This document shows positions 1 through 6,673 of a stretch of DNA of 28,950 nt, piece after piece. Origin of the DNA: Bacteroidales bacterium (GTDB lineage Bacteria; Bacteroidota; Bacteroidia; Bacteroidales; Muribaculaceae); NCBI GenBank assembly GCA_004557385.1, contig SFEA01000032.1:1-28950 (forward strand), written 5' to 3'. The position numbers were made by a program, and so were the translations under genes. The notes under the pieces were generated by a model. That model worked only from the letters and a program-made list of their open reading frames with translations. It had not been told where the DNA came from and did no database searches. Numbering within the stretch: position 1 is the first letter of the stretch; every line of letters begins with the position of its first letter.

Positions 1-74
1 ATCCTGCCACCGACTTTTTCCACAACTATGACTCCAACGTTGCCTGAACGATGCTTTTTCTTCCTTACAAACAT
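1..74 (-). CDS. IS1634-type transposase, N-terminal fragment (runs off the window)
   Basis: Reading leftward from the ATG at 74-72, the frame is open to the window edge and gives MFVRKKKHRSGNVGVIVVEK then VGGR. The start M(F/Y)VRKK..RSG...V.VV.K..G(G/R) is what I know from the N-terminus of IS1634/IS1549-family DDE transposases in Bacteroidales. Only 24 residues are visible, so the catalytic domain and integrity cannot be judged. A Bacteroidota promoter and a strong hairpin lie directly upstream (87-143), as expected for the 5' end of an insertion sequence. The gene is too short in this window to stand out by length; the call rests on the N-terminal motif and the promoter placement. Confidence 0.6.
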   Translation of the reverse strand, partial: MFVRKKKHRSGNVGVIVVEKVGGR

Positions 75-86
75 AGTTAAAAAACC

Positions 87-118
87 TTTTGCGTCACCCG
101 AATATGGGTGACGCAAAA
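87..118. repeat. Perfect 13-bp inverted repeat upstream of the IS transposase
   Basis: Arms TTTTGCGTCACCC (87-99) and GGGTGACGCAAAA (106-118) are exact reverse complements around a 6-nt loop. The hairpin sits 13 bp before the transposase ATG and overlaps that gene's -7 box. It could be a hairpin that damps read-in translation of the transposase, part of the element's terminal structure, or a leftward terminator, since the minus strand has a T run just after it. Confidence 0.75.
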
Positions 119-143
119 TTACAACTATTTGTCAGTCAACGCA
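114..143 (-). promoter_or_regulatory. Promoter for the leftward IS transposase
   Basis: On the minus strand TAATTTTG (121-114) matches the Bacteroidota -7 consensus TAnnTTTG, with a TTG at 143-141 about 20 bp upstream as the -33. The predicted start would place the 87-118 hairpin in the 5' leader of the transposase mRNA. Confidence 0.5.
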
Positions 144-151
144 ATAAAAAA

Positions 152-196
152 TCGTCACTTTTTGAGTGACGAAGTCAGGAAAAACACTACCTTTGC
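152..196 (+). promoter_or_regulatory. Rightward promoter overlapping an 8-bp inverted repeat
   Basis: TACCTTTG (188-195) followed by C is a good -7 box. A TTTG at 161-164 could be the -33 element, but the spacing (23 bp) is long. That TTTG lies in the loop of an inverted repeat TCGTCACT (152-159) / AGTGACGA (165-172). The repeat shares the GTCAC core with the hairpin at 87-118, so both might be sites for one regulator. Inference only. Confidence 0.35.
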
Positions 197-221
197 ATTC
201 AACAAGCGTTCTGTAACATCC

Positions 222-386
222 ATGCGGAAATACCCTATCATTCAATACACTGTATCTGATAGCGGACATTCCACAAAAGGGCTGAAAAGAGGCGGTACAA
301 CACGTATATGCAAAGCGATGGAAACAACGGTTTGCATTTGTCCCTACATTCTGTGTATTTGTCAAAACAGAGGTTGTACCGATTAA
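222..386 (+). CDS. Possible 54-aa protein of unknown function
   Basis: An ATG at 222 lies 26 bp after the -7 box at 188-195 and opens a 54-codon frame (MRKYPIIQYTVSDSGHSTKG at the start, cysteine-rich end with CICPYILCICQNRGC). I do not recognise it. It is in its favour that a promoter precedes it at a normal distance. Against it, it lies among decayed mobile-element sequence and has no recognisable domain or neighbour. It could be a remnant of an element or chance. Confidence 0.2.
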   Translation: MRKYPIIQYTVSDSGHSTKGLKRGGTTRICKAMETTVCICPYILCICQNRGCTD

Positions 387-401
387 AAGGCTAAAACGCT
401 T

Positions 402-777
402 TCAATCAATAGTGTAAATGTGTTGCATCGGGAAATGGCTGACGGCATCGGAAACCACATTGCCGGTAAGCCTCCGTTTCCACGTTTCGGGCTTGAACCT
501 TACATCGGTTTTCGCCCTGACAACAAAGGTTGCTACGTGTTGCGGACTTATTGATTCCGAGATGATAGAGTTTTTCGGCATGAGCCTCCATTGCAACGAT
601 AAGGTCCCGAAGGCTCTCTCGGTTGGAGAGTTGCCCGAACATCATCGTATGTAACTGATTCCAACAGGTATAGCTCTTGACATACTTGTCGCCATCATAC
701 TTCTTCACAATGCGTAGAAACTTGAAATTATCAAGGAAACCGACTAATTGAGCGAAAACGTATTTGCCCGTATTCAT
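402..777 (-). pseudogene. IS4-family (DUF4372-type) transposase relic with internal deletion
   Basis: From ATG 777 the frame reads MNTGKYVFAQLVGFLDNFKF onward through GQLSNRESLRDL, YHLGINKSATRSNL at about residue 84. This is the N-terminal DUF4372 region of Bacteroidales IS4-type transposases. Near 526-520 the reading shifts frame straight into FVVRAKTDV..KPETWKRRL..NVVSDAV, a block that belongs much further into the full-length protein (the [Y/F]VVRAK strand). The segment between, expected to be of the order of 100-200 residues with catalytic residues, is missing. After NVVSDAV the similarity stops and a stop follows at 402. A full-length copy should be near 380-400 residues. The promoter and N-terminus survive but the protein cannot be active. 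The direction matches the IS1634 fragment to its left. Confidence 0.75.
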
Positions 778-796
778 AACAGCCTGATTTAAACTG

Positions 797-827
797 CAAA
801 AGTAATTTCAAGTCCGTTGACTCCAAA
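797..827 (-). promoter_or_regulatory. Relic promoter of the IS4 transposase
   Basis: On the minus strand TACTTTTG (804-797) followed by C fits TAnnTTTG; TTTG at 827-824 is the -33 with a 19-bp spacer. It lies 20 bp before the relic's start codon. The outer end of the element is probably within 840-900, where TTAGTG..CACTAA occurs at about 880-892, but I cannot define the boundary. Confidence 0.5.
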
Positions 828-1029
828 ATCGCTTATAACAAATTGAATTTCAATGATTTAAAAGAACTTTTACGATTTTTTAGTGGACACTAATGATTGC
901 GTTATTGTAATTAATTCGGGGAATATAAGTATTTTTGCATTGGTAGTTACAGTTGTTAATGTTTTCAAGAATGGCTGCAAGTCATCATTGAGAATTTGGT
1001 TTTTAAATATTTATTCTATCACTTGTCAC

Positions 1030-1060
1030 TTGATTTGAAATTTGCCTGTATTACCTTTGC
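1030..1060 (+). promoter_or_regulatory. Promoter of sbcD-sbcC
   Basis: TACCTTTG (1052-1059) followed by C is a strong -7 box, with TTG at 1030-1032 and a 19-bp spacer, 45 bp before the sbcD ATG. A second, weaker candidate is TATTTTTG at 930-937. The rest of 780-1104 shows no gene. Confidence 0.6.
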
Positions 1061-1104
1061 ATATTAATTGAGATTGTTGTATTAAAAAAACAGATTTCGG
1101 TACT

Positions 1105-2268
1105 ATGAAGATACTGCATACGAGCGACTGGCATTTGGGTCACACACTTTATAACTACGACCGTAGCGTGGAGCAGATGGCGATGCTGCTGCAGATGGTG
1201 AGTATCGTGAAGGAGCAGAAGCCTGACGTGTTTCTGCTATGTGGTGATGTGTATCACACTCCTCAACCATCGGCTACTGTGCAAACAATGTTTACTAACG
1301 CTTTAGCGGAGATTCGCGATGCGAATCCTGGCATGACAATTGTTGCGACTGCCGGCAATCATGATAGTGGCACGAAGCATGAGATTTTCCGCACTCCATG
1401 GATGGCTTTGAAGGTTTTTACTGTTGGCAGTATTAACGCCAATCAGAAGGAAGACATGATTATTGAGATACCCGGAAAGGGATATGTTATTGCCGTTCCG
1501 TATGCCAACGAGCGAAACATGCCCAAGGGATTGTTCCAGGAGTTGCTTGACATCGTTGCAGAAAAGAATAAGGATAATCTTCCTGTTGTGATGACGGCTC
1601 ACACCACCGTTAGAGGTTGCGACTTTGCCGGCCACGAAAAAGCATCAGAGTATACAGTAGGCGGTATCGATTCATACGACTTAGACGAAATGGGTGTCGG
1701 ATATGATTATCTTGCACTCGGGCACATTCATCATGGGCAGTTTATTCACTCGGGCAAGCACAACGTGCGATATTGCGGAGCTCCTATTCCTGTTTCATTC
1801 GATGAGAACTATGTGCATTCTGTTTCTATTGTAGAGATTGCAAAGCATGGCGAAAAGCCTACGGTGAAAGAGATTGAGATAGAACCTCATCGCCCATTGG
1901 TTACGCTCCCAACTGAAGGTGTTGCCAAATGGGAGGATGTTAAGGCATTGCTGCAAAACTACCCCAACGACATTGAAGCGTACATCCGGCTGAATGTGGA
2001 GGTAGACGATTTTCTGCCCGTAGAGGCTAATGCTGAAGCTCAGCTTATATGCGAAGATAAGAAATGCAGGTTCTGCGTAATTAACTCACACCGAGTGAAG
2101 AATAATCAACGAGAAGCAAAGGTAATGTCAGTGCAGGAGTTTAAGACGGAGGAACCTATCGGAATAGCTGAACGATATGCCGAGGACTTGGGCATTGAGT
2201 TTGATGACGACATGAAGGAAATGTTTAATGAGACTCTTGCAGCTCTCAAAGATGAGGAAAGAATGTAG
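1105..2268 (+). CDS. sbcD: SbcD nuclease subunit of the SbcCD (Mre11-Rad50-like) complex
   Basis: SbcD is the Mn-dependent metallophosphoesterase nuclease that, with SbcC, opens hairpins and trims blocked or palindromic DNA ends in the cytoplasm. The phosphoesterase motifs are all present: D8/H10 in TSDWHLGH, D48 in CGDVYH, GNHD at 84-87, H166 in MTAHTTV, and H207/H209 in LGHIHHG. The C-terminal 120 residues fit the SbcD capping and C-terminal region. 387 residues is a normal length. The start is set by a clean MKILHTSDWHLGH N-terminus and the promoter 45 bp upstream. It is followed after 24 bp by sbcC, the usual pair order, so the two are almost certainly co-transcribed. Confidence 0.95.
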   Translation: MKILHTSDWHLGHTLYNYDRSVEQMAMLLQMVSIVKEQKPDVFLLCGDVYHTPQPSATVQTMFTNALAEIRDANPGMTIVATAGNHDSGTKHEIFRTPWMALKVFTVGSINANQKEDMIIEIPGKGYVIAVPYANERNMPKGLFQELLDIVAEKNKDNLPVVMTAHTTVRGCDFAGHEKASEYTVGGIDSYDLDEMGVGYDYLALGHIHHGQFIHSGKHNVRYCGAPIPVSFDENYVHSVSIVEIAKHGEKPTVKEIEIEPHRPLVTLPTEGVAKWEDVKALLQNYPNDIEAYIRLNVEVDDFLPVEANAEAQLICEDKKCRFCVINSHRVKNNQREAKVMSVQEFKTEEPIGIAERYAEDLGIEFDDDMKEMFNETLAALKDEERM

Positions 2269-2292
2269 AATTAGAAAAAAATGTAAAGCACT

Positions 2293-5200
2293 ATGAAATT
2301 CCAGAAACTCACCATACACAACATAGCATCTATTGAGGATGCCGTTATCGATTTTGAGGCTGAGCCTTTGGCTGGCAGTGAAGTATTTCTGATTACAGGA
2401 AAGACCGGAGCAGGCAAGTCGACCATTCTTGACGCCATTTGTCTGGCGCTTTATGCCGACACGCCACGTCTGTACAGCACAAAGATGCAGGGTGCAACAA
2501 TGGATATGAAGAATAAATTATTGATTGACGACCCACGTCAGTTGATGCGTCGCAACACTGTTGAGGCGTACGTTTCTCTCACATTCATGGGTAGCAATGG
2601 CGTGAATTATCAAGCTACGTGGGCGGTGGCTCGTGCCTACAAGAAACTCAGCGGTAATATAAAGGACAAGACATGGGAACTGAAAAACCTTGACACAAAC
2701 GTCACCTTGACTAAAGACGCCGATATTAGGAATGAAATAAGAGTTGCAATAGGCTTGGATTTCAACCAGTTCTGTCGCACCACTATGCTTGCCCAGGGCG
2801 AATTTACGCGATTCCTCAACAGCAAAGACAATGAGAAGGCTGAGATTCTGGAGAAGATTACGGGTGTGGATGTATATTCAAAGATTGGCGCAAAGGTGTA
2901 TGAGCTGACCGATAAAAAGAAAAAGGATTGGGAGGATGCCAAGCGTATTGTAGAAGGCACTCACACGCTCTCGGATGAGGAAATTGCCGAGAGGTGTGAA
3001 GCGCTGTCGGTTCTTGACAACCGATACAATGAAATTAAAGCACGCAGCAACAACGATGTTGCAAAGCGAGATTGGCTGACCAAAGACGAAGAACTCACCA
3101 AGCAGAGGGATGATGCTGCAGAAGCCCTGCGTTTGGCAAACGAAGCCATACAAAGCGACGATTTCAAGCAGAAGGACCAAACCGTGAAAGATTGGAATGC
3201 TACCATCAATGCACGCCTGTGGATGGCGGAAGCGCAGAAAGCTTCCGAAGCTCAGGAGGCGCAAAAGAAGACACTTGTTGAGTTTGCCGACACTTATTCT
3301 GTGTTGTTAGGTGGACAGAAATATGCCGAGAATGAGGTTGGCAAGATAGTAGTAGAATTACAAGAGATTGATGCATTTATCACTGCCGAGGCCGACAAAG
3401 CGAGCATGTATGAGAACGCCCAAACCATCGTTGGTCATCTGAATGCCATTGACGAAGGACACATGGCAATCAATAATGGTCAGACGGCTATTAACTCGGA
3501 GAACAAGAAGCTTGCAGAGGTGCTAACTCCTGTTTACGAAAAAGCAAAGGAAAATGCTCAGAACGCAAAGATTGCTTTTGAAAAGGAGGAGAGTGAGGCG
3601 AAAACTCAGGACGAAGCTGTTGCAACCCTCAATCTGCCAGAACTGCGCAACAAATGCGACGCTGCGAAGGATTTGGCGGGAAAAATTTCGTCTGCCAAAG
3701 AGCGCATTGATATGCTGTCGTCTGTCAAGTTGCAACGTGAAGAGTCACGCAAGAATCTTGCCGAAAGCAAGATGGCGCTTGACCAGAAGAAAACAAAGGC
3801 TGATGCAATGGAGGCTCCTATCCACGATGCCAAGCTCAAGATGGATGTTCGCAAGGAGGATTTGGACAAGCAGAGCGATACCGTCAATAAGTTTGCTTCA
3901 TCCCTGAGATTAAAGCTTCACACAGGCGACATCTGCCCGGTATGCCGTCAGGAAATCAAGTCGGCACTTCCCCGCGAAGAGGAACTGGCCGCTCTTGTTG
4001 GCGACTTGCAGAAAGCATACGAGGAAGCAGAGAAGGAGCATCAGGCGCTGGTTGATGCAAAGGTTAAGCTTGAGGCTGAAATCAAGGCAGAATCAAAGGC
4101 ATACGAGCGCGACATCAAAGCATTCAACGATGACAAATCGGTTGTCAATGCCGAGCAGAAAGCATTGCAAGCTTGCAAGTTGTGTGGCATAGTGGAGCTG
4201 AACGACACTACCCTATCTGCGCTTGATTCACTTGAGCAATCCACATCGAAGACATTGAGCGAGCTGATTGTCAAAATCAATGACGGCGAGACGAAGGAAA
4301 ATGAAGTGAAAAAACTCAGAATTGCATTGGAGGAAAAGCGCAAGAATGTAGAGTCGTTAGCCGCAAAAGTTACAGAAGCAGAGAAGGCGATAACCGAGTG
4401 TAATGGCAAAATTTCCACAGCCAAAGCTCTCGTGGCATCGAAGAACGATGAGGTTCAAAATGCCGAACAGAAAGCATCTGAACTAATCGTCGACGATTGG
4501 CAGATTGATTGGAAAGTGTCGCCAAAGGAATTTGCCTCTGCGCTCACCTCTTCTGCAAAGAATTACAACACTAAGGTTCTTCGGAAGCAATCGCTTGCCG
4601 GCAAACTCGAAAGTGCAACGGCTAAGGTAAATAATGTCCAGAATGTGATGTCTGCAATTCTCTTGGCTATACCTTCATGGGCAGATATTGCAGCCGGTGA
4701 TGCAGTAAAAGTTGACGACATACTTACAAAAGCCAATGCGCTCAACACCTCTGTGGCAACCGCTCTCAGCAAGTTGAAGTCGGCAGAAGAAAGTATAAAC
4801 GCCAACCAAACAAACCTCAACGGTTTCCTTGCCAAACACCCAGAACTCAACATGGAACGATTGAAGGTTCTGAACACTTATACTTCCGATGACATCACGC
4901 GCGAAAATGAATCGCTTAAGACTTCCCGCGAGGCTGTCGTTGCCAAAAAGACGCTATTGGAGAATGCCGCGAAACTTATTGCCGAACATCATACAAAGAA
5001 GCCTGAGTTAGCAGAAGAGGACACACTCGATGCACTCACCGAACGCATCGAAAACATAGAGAAACAGCTTGCCGAGATCGGCGAGAAGAAAGGTGCTATC
5101 AACCAGGAGCTCAAGACCGACAAGGACAACAAAGAACGTCTTGGCTCTCTCATCAAGGATGCCGACAACAAGAAAGCTGTTTATCAAAAGTGGTCGCGAC

Positions 5201-5688
5201 TGAATGAGCTGATAGGCGACTCCAAAGGCAGCAATTTCCGCAAGATTGCCCAAAGCTATGTCCTGACAAGTCTCATACATTCTGCAAACAGCTATATGAA
5301 GACGCTTACCGACCGCTACACCTTGAAGGTTACTCCCGGCACCTTCGTCATCTCACTTGAAGATGCATACCAAGGCTTCGTAAGCCGTGCCGCCAGCACC
5401 ATCTCGGGTGGTGAGAGCTTCCTCGTTTCTCTCTCTTTGGCATTAGCACTCAGCGACATCGGACAGCAGTTGCAAGTTGACACGCTATTCATCGACGAGG
5501 GCTTCGGCACACTCAGCGGCGAACCCCTCCAGAAAGCAGTAGAAACTCTTCGCTCACTGCATTCTACGGCTGGTCGTCACGTGGGCATCATCAGCCACGT
5601 GGAGGAACTTCAAGAGCGCATTCCTGTTCAGATACAAGTGAATCAAGAAGGCAATAATTCAAGCAGTGTAATCAATATAATTCCCTAA
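2293..5688 (+). CDS. sbcC: SbcC ATPase subunit of the SbcCD complex
   Basis: SbcC is the SMC/Rad50-like ATPase partner of SbcD. The N-terminal head has the Walker A GKTGAGKST at residues 36-44. Two very long, Lys/Glu/Ala-rich coiled-coil arms run from about 190 to 960 and are interrupted by a CPVC zinc-hook at 548-551, where two molecules join through zinc. The C-terminal head has the ABC signature SGGESFLVSLSLALA from residue 1038 and Walker B LFIDEGFGTLS with D1068/E1069. Length (1131 aa) fits the family, and no frame break is visible. The gene ends 50 bp before the convergent oxyR. The 5689-5737 spacer has no clear terminator, only a weak AAGGTG/CACCTT pairing with a long loop. Confidence 0.95.
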   Translation: MKFQKLTIHNIASIEDAVIDFEAEPLAGSEVFLITGKTGAGKSTILDAICLALYADTPRLYSTKMQGATMDMKNKLLIDDPRQLMRRNTVEAYVSLTFMGSNGVNYQATWAVARAYKKLSGNIKDKTWELKNLDTNVTLTKDADIRNEIRVAIGLDFNQFCRTTMLAQGEFTRFLNSKDNEKAEILEKITGVDVYSKIGAKVYELTDKKKKDWEDAKRIVEGTHTLSDEEIAERCEALSVLDNRYNEIKARSNNDVAKRDWLTKDEELTKQRDDAAEALRLANEAIQSDDFKQKDQTVKDWNATINARLWMAEAQKASEAQEAQKKTLVEFADTYSVLLGGQKYAENEVGKIVVELQEIDAFITAEADKASMYENAQTIVGHLNAIDEGHMAINNGQTAINSENKKLAEVLTPVYEKAKENAQNAKIAFEKEESEAKTQDEAVATLNLPELRNKCDAAKDLAGKISSAKERIDMLSSVKLQREESRKNLAESKMALDQKKTKADAMEAPIHDAKLKMDVRKEDLDKQSDTVNKFASSLRLKLHTGDICPVCRQEIKSALPREEELAALVGDLQKAYEEAEKEHQALVDAKVKLEAEIKAESKAYERDIKAFNDDKSVVNAEQKALQACKLCGIVELNDTTLSALDSLEQSTSKTLSELIVKINDGETKENEVKKLRIALEEKRKNVESLAAKVTEAEKAITECNGKISTAKALVASKNDEVQNAEQKASELIVDDWQIDWKVSPKEFASALTSSAKNYNTKVLRKQSLAGKLESATAKVNNVQNVMSAILLAIPSWADIAAGDAVKVDDILTKANALNTSVATALSKLKSAEESINANQTNLNGFLAKHPELNMERLKVLNTYTSDDITRENESLKTSREAVVAKKTLLENAAKLIAEHHTKKPELAEEDTLDALTERIENIEKQLAEIGEKKGAINQELKTDKDNKERLGSLIKDADNKKAVYQKWSRLNELIGDSKGSNFRKIAQSYVLTSLIHSANSYMKTLTDRYTLKVTPGTFVISLEDAYQGFVSRAASTISGGESFLVSLSLALALSDIGQQLQVDTLFIDEGFGTLSGEPLQKAVETLRSLHSTAGRHVGIISHVEELQERIPVQIQVNQEGNNSSSVINIIP

Positions 5689-5737
5689 AGCAGCACCTTT
5701 TCTTAGGTAATTTTATATCCCCCCCGAAGGTGATTAT

Positions 5738-6664
5738 CTACAGCTTGATGCCGTACTTCATGATGGATTCGCTCATCATTCCCTTGGGCATGAACGACTT
5801 GAGGGTGTCGGTGATGGTGTTGAGCATACGGGAGCGAATGTAATTGGCTTTGATGTATAGCGATACGCGACGTTGCGAGAGATAGTCGCCTTCGATGCTG
5901 CGCACATTTGCTCGTTGACTTTCGGTCAAGAATGGCAAATGCATCTCGGGTATGATGGTAAAGCCGCCATTTTCGTCAACAATTCGAATGAGGGTGTCGA
6001 TGGTTCCTGCCTCGTAGATGCGATTACCCTTGGTTCGCGCCTTGCAAAATGAAAAAGCACTCTCACGAAGGCATTGGGCATCCTTCATTATCCACATGCT
6101 TTCATGCTCCAGGTGCTCCGGTTTGAACACTGGCAATTTGCGCCAACAACTCTCCGACAGATAAACGTAGAACCGCTCGGTGTATAGCGGAATCTCAAAC
6201 ACTCCCGCGCGCTCGTTTCCCGATATGGCAATGCCGGCATCAAGTTCGCCACTGAGCAGCGCATCAAGCATATGGTTTGCCTTGAGTTCCTGAATGCTGA
6301 GTGCCACCGATGGGTAGTGCTCACGATAGTGCTTGATGAACTTCGACAATATGTATGGCGCAATGGTCGGACCCACCGAAAGGTTGAAACTGCCGCCTAT
6401 CAGCTCTTTGTCTTCCAACACAATCGCCCTAATTCGTTCCACCTCCAAAAGTGCTTTTTCGGCTTGACGTATAATTTTCTCGCCTGCTGTGGTTGGGGTA
6501 ACCGACCTATTGTTGCGCTCGAATATGCGAAGGTCGAGTTCCTCCTCGAGTTTCACAATCATGGCGCTAAGGGTTGGTTGTGTCACATTTGATGCCTCAG
6601 CCGCTCTCGCAAAGCTGCGAAAGCGGTTGACGGCTACGATATACTTCAGCTGCTGAAGATTCAT
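5738..6664 (-). CDS. oxyR: OxyR, peroxide-sensing LysR-type regulator
   Basis: This is a LysR-family activator of the peroxide response. The N-terminal winged helix reads MNLQQLKYIVAV..RSFARAAEASNVTQPTLSAMI, and a substrate-binding-like domain follows from about residue 90. The redox centre is present: C198 and C207 in DAQCLRESAFSFC, the same nine-residue spacing as the peroxidatic C199 and resolving C208 of E. coli OxyR (HCLRDQAMGFC). That separates it from ordinary LysR proteins. Its 308 residues match the family. The start lies only 9 bp after the flavoprotein stop, so it is the last gene of a three-gene redox operon. OxyR-controlled expression of its own operon is an inference from this layout. 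Confidence 0.9.
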   Translation of the reverse strand: MNLQQLKYIVAVNRFRSFARAAEASNVTQPTLSAMIVKLEEELDLRIFERNNRSVTPTTAGEKIIRQAEKALLEVERIRAIVLEDKELIGGSFNLSVGPTIAPYILSKFIKHYREHYPSVALSIQELKANHMLDALLSGELDAGIAISGNERAGVFEIPLYTERFYVYLSESCWRKLPVFKPEHLEHESMWIMKDAQCLRESAFSFCKARTKGNRIYEAGTIDTLIRIVDENGGFTIIPEMHLPFLTESQRANVRSIEGDYLSQRRVSLYIKANYIRSRMLNTITDTLKSFMPKGMMSESIMKYGIKL

Positions 6665-6673
6665 AAATGCAAT

